A stretch of 64,000 nucleotides of DNA from Sporodiniella umbellata (GCA_025677835.1 JAIXMR010000114.1:22645-86644), one strand, 5' to 3'. Shown: positions 47,420 to 61,007, numbered from the stretch's first letter. Notes: generated from the sequence alone by a model not told the origin. Translations and numbers: made by a program.

Positions 47420-50400
47420 TTAAGCAAATGCGTCCTCGATGTCAGCCTCAGCGGTGGCCTCTGTCTCACTACTGAAGTTCATGAAATGGGCAGCACGGTG
47501 GGATTCGTGATAAAATTCTTTAGGTACATCCAATGTGAGTTTGTAGTTCATGTTAGCGTTGAATTGAGCACCCATAAAGTTGTAATTCCAAACATCAGAA
47601 GGTACCATAAAGTAGCCAAGGAATCGGTCAGATAACAGAATCTGTACCTTTTCACCATGTGTAGGGAAGTAGCCTTGGGGCTGACTTCCAGGATCTACAT
47701 TAGTCTTACCCCATTCAAAGCCGGCAGGGGACAGCTTGTATGCAGTCAACGAGCATGAACCAGGTGTGAACGAACAGGTTAAGGTCACAGTCTTTTCACC
47801 GTCCCAAGCCCTATTGTTGGCTAGTAGTTTGGCATGTGTAGTGACATCTTGAGGTGAGATGTTCATCAGTTCTTGAGGTTGTGTATGAATCCATCCCAAA
47901 GGCTCCAGGTCTTCCAAATGTTCGTGCTCAGGGAGTGTGTTGGGCAAATGAACAGTTTGATGTGTACCCCACTGAGGAGGAATAACCACGCAACGAATTT
48001 CTTTTACATTAGGAGCGTCGGCAGGACTGACACCATACAAGAAACCAGAGATTTGGGTACGCAAATCGGAGATAGTAATAAATCGCTTCAGTACGTTCTT
48101 TGGCATCACATAAGTATATGTGTTTTCTTTGATATCATCAGAGTTGACGTAGATATGATTGGTTCTCAAATGCAAATTGGTAGCTGAAATAGCACGGATA
48201 CGCCATTCTGTCTTACTAGAGAACGTGGCTTGTTCGTAGTTACTGGTAGTTGTAACAATCATTTCGTCACCGTGGATATTACGGGTCTTTGTGGTGACAG
48301 CTGTCAATTGGGATTGCTCCTTGGTTTGCTTTTCAATTTCAGCGATTTGTTGACGTTGAAGAGAAGGTGCTTGGATTTCCATACCCAAGATGATATCACG
48401 GATTTCGGATTGTGTAAGAGAGGCAACGTTGACGTTGTTCTTCTTACCGTAATCAGCCAAAATCAGATCCTTCAACTGTACTTCCACCTTGGCCCATTCT
48501 TCATCAGTCAGCGTTGGCCAGATGTGGTGGGGTTCAGTGATAGTGCTTCTGTCAGGTCTCAAAATCATCTTGGTCTTGTCGTTGTTCACATGGAGTGCAC
48601 GCAAAATTAAAACCAAACGAGAGAAAGCAGTGTAAGAGGAGAAAGCCTTCAACCAGTCATCATACAAGTTAAACAAAACCATCTGGGGCTCGGTAGCCTT
48701 CAAAATCAAATCACCAAACTTCTCAACCTTCAAACAAGCTTGGAAAGGTAATTGAAGTTCACTACCCTTGATAACAATGTTGGGGAAATCAAGCAAGTGG
48801 ACTTCTAAAGGATCCAACATACCCTTTCTGGTCACAATGATCTGCTTGGGCTGTTCTTCAACAGGCAAAGAACGAATCAAAGCGGCAACTTCTTCTGCAG
48901 TCTTCCATTTGGCCAATTGACCCAAACGCTTCTGACCAGCCCATACTGAGGTGTGAATGATCTTCAAGAAGAGCTGACCGGTACGAGGGTTGAAGATGAA
49001 AATGGCACCGTTAATGGGTTTGGTAGTCAAGTTACCTTCAAATGTTTTGTGGATAGTGACACGATATACGTTGGTATCATCCACAAACCAAATGATTTGG
49101 TTGCTGAATAGTTCGCCATAGTTGGTAGAAGACAGGTAGGGTTCGGTAGGTTCAGATGAATAGAGTTGCAAAGCCTTACGAATACGTTCACGAAGAACGT
49201 AAAGAGCAGGATTAGCCTTCATGATCTTAGCCATAGCCTGCTGTACCAAAGGCTTCATACCAGGAATCCAATTACCATAAGCAGAATACATGTTGTAGGC
49301 CAAATCAATACCAACCATAAGACCAGTAGGTGACGGATAGATACTCATGTTGTCAGTTGTGTAATCCAAGAACTTGGCACGTGTGTATCTTTCAACATCA
49401 TGGGAATCGAAATCACCCCATCTCAATTGAATATCTAACCAGTACTTTGTCGTTGTAGGGCCTTCCATTACATCCTTGGGGTCGTTTAACAAAGATGGGC
49501 GGGATACAGGCCACTTGTAGGCTGCAAACAGCAAAATATCGGAGGCTGAAGAGTTCATCTTGTATGACTTTCTAGGGTGAATGGTTTCCTTTTGTACAGT
49601 TTCAATTTGAAGGGCTTCTAACTCACGATCGAATACTTGAGCAAAATCCATAGTCAAAGCTTCGTGAATCTTCTGCCACAAGTGAGCACGGAAGATCTGA
49701 ATAAGCGAGATTTTCAGAGTAGGAATCTTACCGTGCATGAAAATACCGGTCAAATCAAGTTGGACTTGGAAACCGACATAGACGTTCGCACGATTGATAG
49801 TAGGAGACCACCAAAGAGTGAAACGACGATTAGGAATTTGGTTCAAACCGGATCGTTGGGCATTTGTCAATTTCCTGTGGTTAAAAAAGTTAGCAAAAGG
49901 TTAACTTTTACGTACGATTGGACTTACTTGTATTTCATTGATTCTTCGAAACCAGAGGCCTTTTCCCAGAAAAGACCCAACCAAGAAGTAAAGTAGGTAC
50001 CCTTGAACAAGGTATGCTCCAAAATACCTTCTACACCACCAAGAGCTTGAATCATATCTGTACGATAATTGTTCAAGTTCCACAGTTTACCGTCATGGCG
50101 TTGATGAGTCCACCAGAATGGATTGTTCTTTAAAACTTGGAATTGCTTAAAGTCAGTACGTACACGCCAACCCTTATCGTAAGCCAAAGTATGTCTGTCC
50201 TTTTGGAACAGGGTGTTGATACGAGGAATACCACGATCCCAGGCATCTTCCAAATCTTCCAGAGTCAAACGTCTATTTTGGGCATTAGCTTCTTGACGCT
50301 TCAGGGCATATTCAGCCCATACACGTTGAGAGTCAACAAATTCAGATTCCCATGATTGAATGTAACGATACAGGTTGGGAATCAAAGTATCTTCGTCGTG

Positions 50401-53400
50401 GCTCATACCAGAACGGAAGTGAGTGATACCAGTCTCGGTTTGCTTGGACCAACGGAGATCTGATTGGGGAATCAAGATATGACCCATAGACAACATACCC
50501 AGACCGCCCAGTTCTTTAGGAGTCATAAAGACCACGGGAGGGAAACGAGAAGGCATTTTAGAGTTGAGGCCAATCTTGACACGGGTTTGAATCTTGTTTT
50601 CACATTTGACCAACAAGTCGAGCAATTCACGGGTGTGGACAACCGCTTCACGGTAGTAGGTCATCAAACCAATCAAGGCTGTGTTCCATTTGTTGGCAAT
50701 CTTACTGAAGGTGGTACTGCCAGAGGCCATCAAGATTTGACGAATACGGTTATGGAAACGGTCCATGGATTCTTGATCTACACGCAAGTAGGCTTGAGCA
50801 GTTCTTTCCTTAGTTTGTTCGTTAATCAAGTTCCAAACACCATCCTTGAGTGTGAATTCCTCAGTAAGACTTCTGATCTTGGGCAAGATACGGATTTCGA
50901 AACCACACATAGAGAACAACAGATTTGGGTTGTCTTTCGAGTATACACTTACGAAACTGTTCTCCCACTCGATGGTGGTCAAGGAACGGGGCAGACGGTT
51001 CTTGATATCCCAAAAGACAGCGCGACCCAAGTTAACGTCGTGTTTCATCAAGCGCATACGGCAATCGCGAGGCCAGCACTTTTTATTGTTGTAGCCAACA
51101 ATGTTTTCAAAGTTGGGATCTGGATGTTCAGTAAGATAACGTTGAATGAGATCTCTGGCTTCATCAGCAGTAAAGCGGAAGAAGATATGGATACGGTCAA
51201 CATAACGAGAGTACAGACGAATAGGATGGCGCGTTTCGGTTTCAACATCGCGGTACTGTAAGAAATCGTTAGGCATCAAGGGAGGACCGGCCATTTCACT
51301 AGCGCGATGAAGACCCAAGACCAAAAGATCCAGAACAAGACCGTAGTATTGGAACACAAACGAAGCAAATTGAAGACCACGAATCAAACCAAAGGCGTTG
51401 ACATGGTTCATGTCCTTGTAATTCAATACAACGTTATTCTTGGCGGTAGCGTAATCGGCAAGATTATGATCAAGAATAAGACGCAAAAGACGTCCAAGAA
51501 GAGTAAGATCAATCTTTTCATAGACGCGACTGAAACTGGTTTCCATCATTACGTTACATTGACCTTCAGAAGTTTCCCAAGCTTCTGTCAAGTTATTGAT
51601 TCCTTGACACCACTTGTAGACCAACAAAGGTGGAGGTTCAGAATCAGAGGGCTTGATCCATGCGGGGAAGAGATGGCGCTTGTCAGCTTCGTACCAGAGG
51701 TATTGATCAAGGTAAGCATCTGTAATCTTTTCGAGAGGTTCGATATCGTACACAGGAATCAAATGGGAGTAAAGATCCATGAATTCTATGCCGACTTCTT
51801 TGAATGCACGTTGAGTCAAGAGCAGACGTTTGATACGGGAAAGAGCCTCATGCGGGTTATCGTAAGCTTGTTCGATTAGGCCCAACTCCTCTCTTTGACT
51901 TTGGTTTAAACGACCTTGGACGCTGTAAGCTTCACGTAGACGTTCCAAAGCAAGAATAAGGAGTTTTGTATCGTGTTTGTAAGAAAGAGGAGGGAATGGA
52001 ATGGGGGAGAATTTTCTGCTTTCTAACCAGTGAACAGTAGATGTGTAAATAGCGATAGCCTCTTCAGCCGTGATATAAGGACCATCTTTAAGGTAGTTGT
52101 GCTGACGTTCTTGCTCTGCCTTGAGCCAGAGACGGGTCAAACGACCCAAGTTTTTACGGCAGATAGTTTTGTCAACGGTCGCACCACGACGGATACGTTC
52201 ACGGTTATAATGAGCCACGCTTGTCCACCAATCGGCCTTGGATTTGATATAACGCAAAATCATGTTTTCGATAGGTGCAGGCATACCAGGTACTTTCCAG
52301 GGGATGTTTGCTTTCCAAGCTCTCCAAGCTTCAGAAAGGTGTTGAAGAATAGTACGTGATTTGTTACCCTTGATGCCTTCAGGCATGGCATCCATAATAT
52401 CATGCAACACAGCAGCTCTCAGTTCCAGATCGTAGTGGGAGTCTACACGTTGTTTTGTCACCGTTTTAGCAATACCCTTGGAATGTCTTCCTTCAAATTG
52501 ACGAGCAAGCAAGTTACCCAACCATCGTTCGAGAAGAGGCACGATACCTCTCATAAAGAAAAGCCACACTCTCCATCCAGGAGCCCAGAAACCGACACCG
52601 GGACCTTTACCGACTGGACCTGTATTGAAACGGTAGTAGATCAAGTGCTTCAGATCTTTACACATACGAATCTGTCTCATCAAACGGTACTTGTAACGGT
52701 ACATACCGGTGAGTTGACCCACGTGAGCAAAGATGTACTGAAGACCATCGGCCAACTGGAAGGCATCGACATTGCCCAGACGGTATTGGACATGGGCATC
52801 AACGACCAGTTTTGTCAAACGCAAGATTTCTCTACAGAGATGGAAAGCGTTACCGAACCGAGACTTCTTTCTTTCTTTAGTGGTCAGAGTCTTGACGGGT
52901 TTCAAGTTGAAGTTATAATCCAAGTGAAGATAGTTCAGATTCTTTCTGTGAATCAGAAGATTCAGCATGTTGTAACCTTGACGACAGACCTGTAGACCAG
53001 CTTCGACCCAATCAATTTGTGTGGTTTGGAAAAATTTAGTAGACTTGAGACTACGGAAAAGATATTTCTTGTTGAGAGCCTTGGGAGGACGCTGGCGAAG
53101 GGCGTTCAAGACGTAACATTTGAGCAGTTTTTGATAGGAAACACGAACCTTGACAGGTTGTTCCGGAGGACAGTGCTCAAGATACCAATTTTTGACCAGA
53201 GGTACGTCTTGAGCACGGCGGGTTCTGCCTGATCTCTTGTCGAAGGGATGGGGGGCCCAGTAGAGAGCGATTGCGTTCGCTGTATTGTCTGTGTATAGGT
53301 CTGTTTGGTCCAAGAAAGGTGTGACGCGTGTAGGTAGCTGGAACTCGGTGTCCTCTTCTTCATCACCAAAAATCTCGTCTTCGTGTTGAGTACCAGCACC

Positions 53401-54585
53401 ATGAAGGGTACGAGATGAGATGGGGTTGATGATGGGGTCAAAGTAGAAAGCAGGAAGATCAGGGTCTTCGCTACGAACATAGACTACGGTAGGATAGTGG
53501 TACCAAGACACAAACACACTGCGAGGAAGAGAGTTGTACAGGAAAGGAAAAGCAATCTTGTATTCGGTACGTACTGGCTGGCGGATGATGATTTTGTTGA
53601 TATCGTTGAATTCATTCCAATCGTCATCGGCTGTATCTAGATCGCGGTAAAGAGGTTCAAACTTGGGGCCGCCAGGAATAGCCATACTCAATGCCTTGGC
53701 AGTAAAGAACGAGTTGAGGTCAAATAGATAAAAGTAGTTTTTATCGGTCAAGTCTGAAAGCAATTGACGAGCCATACGGTACAGGGTAGACATGATGGGT
53801 AAATCCAAACGCCACTTGCGGTAAGTAGGCCCGTTTACAAACTTTGAGTCGATCAGCGGCTTATTGTCGTAAAACCAATCATAAATTGCATGATCTTCTT
53901 CTTCGTCCAACTCCATTTGAATGGCCTCAAGAGGTTCAACATCCATAATATTATCGCCGTAATCGAGAGGTGGCTCTTCATCATCAAATGGTGGGAAACG
54001 CATACGCTTAAAATGTCTACGGTCACGCTTTTCTCTACGCATCATGATCCACATAGAGCCCCATTGTGCAATATAAACAGGTTCGATAACCCAGGGGATT
54101 TCGTTGACAAATGTGATGGCACCTGTAATGTGGTAAAGAACGCTTACTTCTCTTACTTGTTCCCAAGGCATGGGCATGTTTTCAAGTAACTTCAATACAG
54201 CGTGGGGAACGTATTTGAGAGCACCAAGGTAAATGCGTTTGTCATGTCTGAATTTCTTTGCAGTCATATCACCATGATCCTTCACAATCTTTCTCAAGTG
54301 TTCAGGTGGCATGTCTGATTTTTCATGTTCGATGAATCCTTTTTAAATTTTTTTTAGTCTTGTTTTTTTTTTTTTTTACGTGTTTCCATAATATTTACCA
54401 AACTTTCTTTTTTCACCATAACGTTTATTCTGTAGTTGTTGCCATTTTCTGGCTTTTTCTCTCATTTTTTCTTCTTCGGTTCTTTCAACGTATTGGTTGG
54501 ATTCATAGGCATACTGGTCGTAATGCTGGGAATAAGGAGATGGAACCCCACCCACTGGAACCGGGAAATTGGGATCGTTGCTCAT
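47420..54585 (-). CDS. PRP8: Prp8, central U5 snRNP splicing factor
   Basis: Three exons on the minus strand: 54585-54399, 54338-49928 and 49874-47420 (7053 nt, 2350 aa, normal length). The protein starts [13 protein letters not shown]; the first intron was placed to give [20 protein letters not shown]. Domains by position: N-terminal domain (about 60-820), reverse-transcriptase-like (about 830-1330), linker and endonuclease-like (about 1330-1780), RNase H-like (about 1790-2050) and a C-terminal Jab1/MPN domain (about 2110-2340). Stretches such as [20 protein letters not shown] and [20 protein letters not shown] are nearly invariant in eukaryotes. It forms the catalytic cavity of the spliceosome. 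No intein is present, although PRP8 is a common intein site in fungi. It is the largest gene in the window. Confidence 0.98.
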
Positions 54586-55604
54586 TTAAAAAAAAAAGAA
54601 AAAAAAAAAAAAAAAGAGAGATCCTAAACTTAATAAAGTTTTTTTTGGTTTAAAAGTTGAAATGAGCCTATTGTTCATAGTTGTATTTATAAGAATCTAC
54701 TATTTACCAAAAAGTAAACCTTTTTACAGATTATACTTGTTTTTTTAAATATAAAAAAGAGAAAAAAAAATGTCAGTAGGCTGCGTAACAATTTTTTTTT
54801 TTTTTTTTTTTGTCGTGCTGTCATTTCAAAAGCAGAAAGATTAAAAACAAAAGTCCGCTGTAGTATAGACATCGTAGGCTACAGATAGAGTAACTCTATA
54901 ATAAAAAAAACACCTATCAAGAAAAGACGTACACTTGATCTATTCATCATTGAAAAAGAGTTTAGAGCATTATTGCAAAATAAAGTAAAAAAAAAAAAAA
55001 AAAAAAAAAAGGCTTATTAGCAGTTACCCTATCCTTGGTTTATGACCAAATCACAATTTATTCATCGTCAAAAGTAAATGTCTTAAAGTCATTAAGCTTG
55101 GGTGTCTCGATACTTGGGAGTTTGCGTATGCTTTAGTTTTGATATTTTAGGAAAAACTATGTTCTCTCTACTACAATCTTTAGTACGAAAAAAGAACATT
55201 AGAAAAAAAAAAACCTTAAAAGACATAGCTTCTGACTATAAAAGCTATTCCTCTATGTAAATACAAAGAGCTTCCAAGAAACAATGGATACATCTCAAAG
55301 GCACTGTTTTTGAGGGCACATCCAACAGTAGTTTTTGTAATACCAAGTCAAAACGACATCAAGGAGGGGAGGGTCCTGGCCAGTATAGGCGCAACATAAA
55401 ATGTATCTGTAAAGTAGACATAATGGGTATACGCTAAAGGTTAAAAGGTTCTACTTCTCAAAGGGGGCGGAGAGATACCCTTTGAAATTTAAAAAAGTCC
55501 AAAACAAAGTCTTCAAAAAAAAAAAAAAAAAAAAAACAGAATACCTTTTGATAAACAAGCTGTTTTTTTTTTTTTTTTTTTTCTAGTGTTATTATCCTAT
55601 TGAA
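54586..55604. other. 1-kb intergenic region between divergent PRP8 and SNAPC3-like genes
   Basis: Long A- and T-runs at about 54791-54811, 54987-55011 and 55561-55582; otherwise AT-rich. It should hold both promoters. No gene is supported. Confidence 0.6.
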
Positions 55605-56337
55605 ATGACTTCCCCTCTTTCGTTACAAATTGAGTTTAATCGAATCTTTAAACAACAAAGTCTAAAGGAAAATAGCCCAGAATTCCAGTCTAAAAGACGA
55701 AAACTCCAAGAGCTCACAAAGTAATCAAGAATTATTGTTTTTTTTTTTTTTTTTGAGGAGGGGGGAGGTTAAATAACGTGTACGATTAGTTTGGCCAGTA
55801 CTGAAACATTAGCGGTTCGCCCAGAGTTATTCCAAGATCCCGAGTTGATGGCCCAAGTATCGTTTGATGTTCATCATACGATCAACAAGACCAATGTCAA
55901 GATTTCACGTATTCGACCACTTTTAGAAACCTTGATCGATCGGCGACCTCAAGCACGGGATGTCAAGTCAACACGAGTGATGGAACATGAGTTTTGGCAA
56001 GAGACAGAAACGAGCCAAGAAGGCTTTGTAAACCCACAGCCACCTAAAAGAAGGCTGTACATCAAAGAAATCACCACCTCACAACCTGAGGAATCGATCA
56101 ATACCGACGTCGATCAGGAGGATCATCTTCAGGATTTTTTGGATGATTTGTCCAACTCGGTCTATCACAGTACACTTAAATCCGTAGGGTAAAAAAAAAA
56201 AAGAGAAAGATAGATAGAAAGAAAGAGGGAGGCGATGTTGATGATTGATTGGTCTCTCTAGACCATCTCATCTCTATACACTTTTAGCCAGACAGCATGA
56301 ATACCCTTCTTTTTACTCGACTGTGTCTGAAGTAAGC

Positions 56338-56378
<41 letters not shown>

Positions 56379-57283
56379 ATATATGCAGACACACATGCTT
56401 ACCCTGTATTTGATCTAGTTGCCGGTGGCCATACGAAAAGAAGAGAAAGTAAGCGATTCAAAGAAAAAAAAGGAGGGGATGAAAGCATACTGAAATACAA
56501 TTTTTTTTTTTTTTTTTTGAAAAAAAGTGGGAAGAATGTCAACGATCGTTGATTACCGTGAGTGTATACGCCAAAGACAACGCGACAAAAAAAATACAGG
56601 AGATTGAGATACTGAGTACGAACAAAATGAGTGCGCTAAGAGATAGTATTGGATGTCTTACCGATCTATTGGGAAAGATGGGCAGAGAACAAGAAAAGGC
56701 CGCCATGATAGATCAAGCCAGCAAGCGAGAGACAGCAGGGATGTTTTATGTAGACCATGTGTTTTATATTGACACTCGCGCCATTGGCCAAGATATTTAT
56801 CAAGGCATGATCGATCGCTGGCTTGAACAGAAGGGAGTGGATTTGGAAAGGTTTCGATACACGACTAAGGCCATGGCAGATGTGGTGTTGGAAAACATCA
56901 CAATCGAGCTCGAACGCCCCTTTGCGTTTATACATGGTGAAGCGTGCGAACATATGTTTATGTTCAAAGACATGCGGTTGTTGTCCCCCAATGAAGATGA
57001 AGTTCTGGAAGAATTTCCTAAAACTATTGGTACAGTGAAATATGTTCGATATAAATGCTCCATGTGTACCATCTTTCCTTCTTCGTATGTTAAACTACAT
57101 GTACACGCAAACTTTTTCATCGCTTTTTTTTTTACGTGTAGATATGTGACCACAGGCGATGTTCTGAGTGGATGCTCTCCTTGTTATTTTTGTGAGAAAT
57201 GCTATCATGCATTTCATGCTCAAAGCGAATATGATAGAACATACGATTATGAGACCAAGCCGTATCATGGAAGCATTCTTTAG
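55605..57283 (+). CDS. SNAPC3 (SNAP50)-like subunit of the snRNA-activating complex
   Basis: Six exons: 55605-55720, 55790-56188, 56262-56331, 56419-56448, 56528-57084 and 57142-57283 (1314 nt, 437 aa). The C-terminal half matches the SNAP50 zinc-finger domain: FYVDHVFYIDTRAIGQDIYQ, the GEACEHMFMFKDMRLLSP block with conserved Cys/His, then CSMC, VTTGDVLSGCSPCYFCEKCY and the end ETKPYHGS. In animals and plants SNAPc binds the proximal element of snRNA promoters for Pol II and Pol III. The fourth exon is 30 nt. The third intron carries an (AT)n microsatellite. Its presence beside PRP8 is probably chance. Confidence 0.88.
56344..56376. repeat. (AT)n microsatellite inside a SNAPC3-like intron
   Basis: About 16 AT units within intron 3 (56332-56418), between an ACAC stretch and the TGATCTAG acceptor. 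Confidence 0.9.
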
Positions 57284-57666
57284 GTTTGGTCTAATAAACA
57301 AAAACAAAAAAAAAAAAGGGTTGTACTTTTACACACGCTTTAAAACAAGCCTCCTGCATTGACACAGGTAATGATAATAATGATAATAAAGGTTCGGTTA
57401 GAGATGCTTTCTTATGCACTCCTAATGATGCTTAATTAAGAAAAGGTCTGATTTTTTCATTGGCCTTCCTAAGCAGATCAATACATGATCTTTGAGAACG
57501 ATGTAGTGTAGGACAAAGGTATCACAAAAGACGTTAACTATGTATTTAAGGGTGACATTATTATTGTTTTTATTTGATGGTCGACCTAAAAAAAAAAAAA
57601 AAAAAAAAAAGAGAGAGAATGGAATACACATGTATATACTGTAACAAGATGGTATAGGAAAGTAGG
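57284..57666. other. convergent intergenic spacer
   Basis: Between the SNAPC3-like stop and the coiled-coil gene stop. Contains a TAATGA/AATAATGATAATAA tract and a run of about 22 A (57589-57610). No gene. Confidence 0.6.
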
Positions 57667-58826
57667 TTAAAGAAGATCTGTTTCCAGTTGTTTTTTAAAT
57701 CGAGTCATGGCTTGCAATACATCATCTTCCCCTTCAAGGTATTCGATCAGACCGAGTTGAGCTTTTGTGTGCATTTTCATGAGTTCCTCTTGTTGGGTGC
57801 TTTTTGTTCGTGAAGTGTTTGGACGATGGAGTGATTGAAGACGGACAATTTCTTGTTGATGTCGCTCGATTTGTTTTCCCAGCACGTCCCCCTGTTTTTG
57901 AAGAGCCGATTTTTCATGCTCGGCCTGTGTTTTGAGTTGAATATCGAGCTGGCGTTGTTTCTGGAGCGAGAGAGCGTATTGGCCAGCGAGATGTTCGAGT
58001 TCCTGATCTTTTGCGGCCAATCGATGCTTGTATTCGACGGTGGCACTTTGAGCGGCTTGAGCTATTTCCTTTTGAGATTGTAACTGCAAAGCATCGTAAG
58101 CGGACCGATGGGCGACGGCTTCTTGCTTGAGTAAGTCTGTCTGATCCAAGAGGTGTTGATGGTCCTCTGTAAGGGTTTGGTAGCTTTGGGAAAGTGTGTC
58201 GAGCTCAGCCCTCAAGTCATCGATCGCCGCTTCATGTTCGGTGTTGGTTTCCTGTCTGAGCCTATCAACGTCCTGCGTCCATTGGTTCCGACCCGAGTTC
58301 AGAGCCTCCTGAAGTTCCTTCTTCTCCTCGGCGTATTTTGTACACAAAGAGACAAGAGGCGCATGGTCTGTGTCGTCGCCCAATAGAGCCCGGATCTGTT
58401 CTTCCATCAGCTCATACGCCTCTAGTCGGCTTTTGAGAAACTCATTCTTTTGTTGACATGCTTCCACCAAAGATTCCAAGCGTTCAATCGAATGATCTTT
58501 ATACATGTTTTCTCTTTGCTGTCGTATGTCATTTTTTGTACTACAGGGCGAAGAATCATCTGCCAAAAAACATAAGAAATACGCACCAACAAAAACTTTT
58601 TTTTCGTTTGCTTACCGTCTGAAGGAGAGGGCGTAGCAGGAAATTCCATCTTGTCTTGTTCAAAAGGGATTGAAGGCTGGGTGGTAATCGAACTCGGTCT
58701 TTTCTTAAGCCTTCGACTAAAAGACAAAGACATGGAAGACCGTGTCGAATCTCTCTGTGGTATGTGCTTTGGCTTGGATTCTTTGTTTTCTTTAGGTTTT
58801 GGCGAAAAGAGCTTTTTGAGTTTCAT
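57667..58826 (-). CDS. coiled-coil protein, family unknown
   Basis: Two exons on the minus strand: 58826-58616 and 58559-57667 (1104 nt, 367 aa). The N-terminal 70 residues are Lys/Ser/Pro-rich (MKLKKLFSPKPKENKESKPK start) and look disordered and basic. Residues about 80-340 are a nearly continuous coiled coil rich in Gln, Glu and Leu with few Pro. No signal peptide or membrane helix is seen. A cytoskeletal or vesicle-tether role is possible but not shown. The last 35 residues (LGLIEYLEGEDDVLQAMTRF and on) look like a separate small conserved end. A non-ATG extension upstream is ignored. Confidence 0.75.
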
Positions 58827-60040
58827 TGAAAGTAACAATAATTAGAAAAGAAAAAAAGAAAAAATAGAAATAAAAAAAAATTAGAACGATAAACATGATG
58901 TCAGGATTGCAAGCTATACAAAAAAAAAAAAAAAAAAAAAATGCTTAAAACTTTTTTGGAGTCACGCCTTGAACACACAACCTTAATTAAAAGCTCTCTC
59001 TCCTCACTTGTTCACTCTTAAACTATTTGGCTTTCTTGAACTTTTCTTTTCTTGTCTCCTTTGCTTCTGTAAAGCAAATCACGAGGCTTCTACATGCTTT
59101 TTTTTTTTTTTTTAAAGAGTCAACAAACATCTTAAACAACATCGCAGATATGCATCAATCACACCTGTAGCAAGATCTTGTATTGAGCTTATGCAGTCAA
59201 ATTAGACACATACTATCTTTATAGAACCTTTCAAATTATCCCTTTTAAGATCTTCTTTTTCCTGTTTATTAATAAAAACATTATTATTAATATTTATTAA
59301 TATGAGTCGCCAAGGAGATAGGTTTTCTGTCTTTTTTTTTTTTTTTTTTTTTTTCAAACATTCAAAATCTGCTTATTGCCTTCCTCATAGCTTTCAAGCT
59401 CTTATTTCCTTTTAGGTATCTTTAGGGAAACCCCTAGAAAGTAACAATTCTGTTCTGCCGCTTGAATAATAACCTCCAGGCAGAGCTTTCTCCTTGTTTT
59501 ATAAATACTCTTTTGACACTAATCGATAAATAGAATTCTAGCCTTTTTCTTCCCTTATTTTTAATAATAACTAACACGCTTCATCCGAGTTTTTGGGTAC
59601 CCTTTGCATTCTCCCTTTTTCTTTTTCTTTTTTTTTTTTTAAAAAAAAAAATAAACGAAGGCTTACTTACTTTAATAAACCGTCCTCTTGAACATCCCTC
59701 CCTCCCTTATTGTGCTTGGCCTCCTTTTTGTATTTTAAAGCTTACCAATGTTTTCAATTGATAAGAAACGTTTTCACATAAAAGTTCCCCCCGAGAAAAA
59801 AAAAAATAGAAATCGGCTGTTTAAAATGACCATTGTAATGTATGGGATCTTTGGCCAAACAATTATTCTATTTAGTTTCTTTTTCTTTTTTTTTTTTTTT
59901 TTTTTTTCACTTTTTAACGCCACTTTTTCTTTTTCTTTTTGAAAAGCTAGAAAAAAACACTAATCCTTTACCTTCCTTTATCCATCTAATTCCTTTCATT
60001 TTTACTATATATACTTTTTTTTTTTTTTCAGCCTACAACT
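58827..60040. other. 1.2-kb intergenic region, no gene seen
   Basis: Divergent promoter region of the coiled-coil and bHLH genes. Pyrimidine-rich patches, T/A palindrome at about 59629-59651, T-runs. The frame at 59748-59942 ends in a Phe-run and is rejected. Confidence 0.6.
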
Positions 60041-60357
60041 ATGAGCGAAATTTTATTGTCTACTACCAGCTATCGATCTATGATGGCAGATGAACCAAGA
60101 CCAAAACAAGACACACAAGATTATTTTCCAGGTTAAAAAAAAAAAAAAAAAGAAAAAAGAGGTAAAAAAATTTTTTTTTCTAATATACTTCTTTAGAAAC
60201 GCGAGCACAAAACGTGATTTCCCGTGCTACATCAGTGCCAACTGAATTCTATCATACAGAATTTTTAGAATATTCAAAAGAAACATACGAAAGAAAAACA
60301 GGGCGTACAAGACGTAAAAGAACAACCTCAGAAGACGAAGGGTAAAGAAAGTTTACG

Positions 60358-60392
<35 letters not shown>

Positions 60393-60825
60393 CTAAGATT
60401 GTCTCCTTAGTGCGTCCAACACAGAAATACGTAGACAAATTCATATTCAATCCGAACAGAGAAGAAGAGCACAGATTAAAGATGGATTCGATGAACTTAA
60501 AGGTCATTTGCCAGGCTGCGCTAATAAAAAGATGAGTAAAGCTGCCTTATTGACAAAAAGTAAGCTACGAACAGGAGAGACCAAACCAAAATTGATATAG
60601 AGTTCTATTTTAGCCGTACAACAACTTCAACATTTAAAAAATATGCAACAGGAACTACTATGTGAAGTAGAAAGGCTCAGTCAAGAAAATGATTCTTTAA
60701 AAAAGTAAACACAATAATTATAACTATCAACAGGTCAACATAAAAAGCTAAGTAGATCTTTGGTTAGATTCCAACATGAAGTGTTCTCGAGACAATCTAT
60801 GGATAAAATGTATATACCTTTTTAA
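60041..60825 (+). CDS. bHLH(-zipper) transcription factor
   Basis: Exons 60041-60131, 60197-60341, 60411-60559, 60614-60704 and a last exon starting at 60753 or 60756 (to 60825); 181-182 aa. Residues about 80-145 form a basic helix-loop-helix: basic region IRRQIHIQSEQRRRAQIKDG, helix 1 FDELKGHLPG, loop, then helix 2 MSKAALLTKTVQQLQHLKNM, running on as a short leucine-rich coil. The Glu in the basic region (SEQRRR) predicts E-box (CACGTG-type) binding as in Max/Mlx relatives. The end is uncertain: the first AG in the last intron gives an early stop, and CTAAG or CTAAGTAG gives 18-19 more residues. Confidence 0.82.
60360..60391. repeat. (CA)n microsatellite inside a bHLH-gene intron
   Basis: About 16 CA units fill nearly half of the 69-nt second intron (60342-60410). 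Confidence 0.92.
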
Positions 60826-61007
60826 CAATAAACAATACAAAGCATACCAAGGTCTGTGTAACCTTTTCATGGACGTCTTTTGTCCAACTCATGGGGTTTC
60901 AAAATGACTTTTTTTAATAAGTGATTGCTTTAGGTATAAAACTTGATTGTCAAAGCGAACCTTTTCTTTTTTCTTTAAAAAAAAAAAAAAAAAAAAAAAA
61001 TTTGAAC

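Noticed and set aside
50464..53232. Long plus-strand frames of up to 265 codons opposite PRP8
   Set aside because: Shadow frames of the highly conserved minus-strand PRP8 coding sequence.
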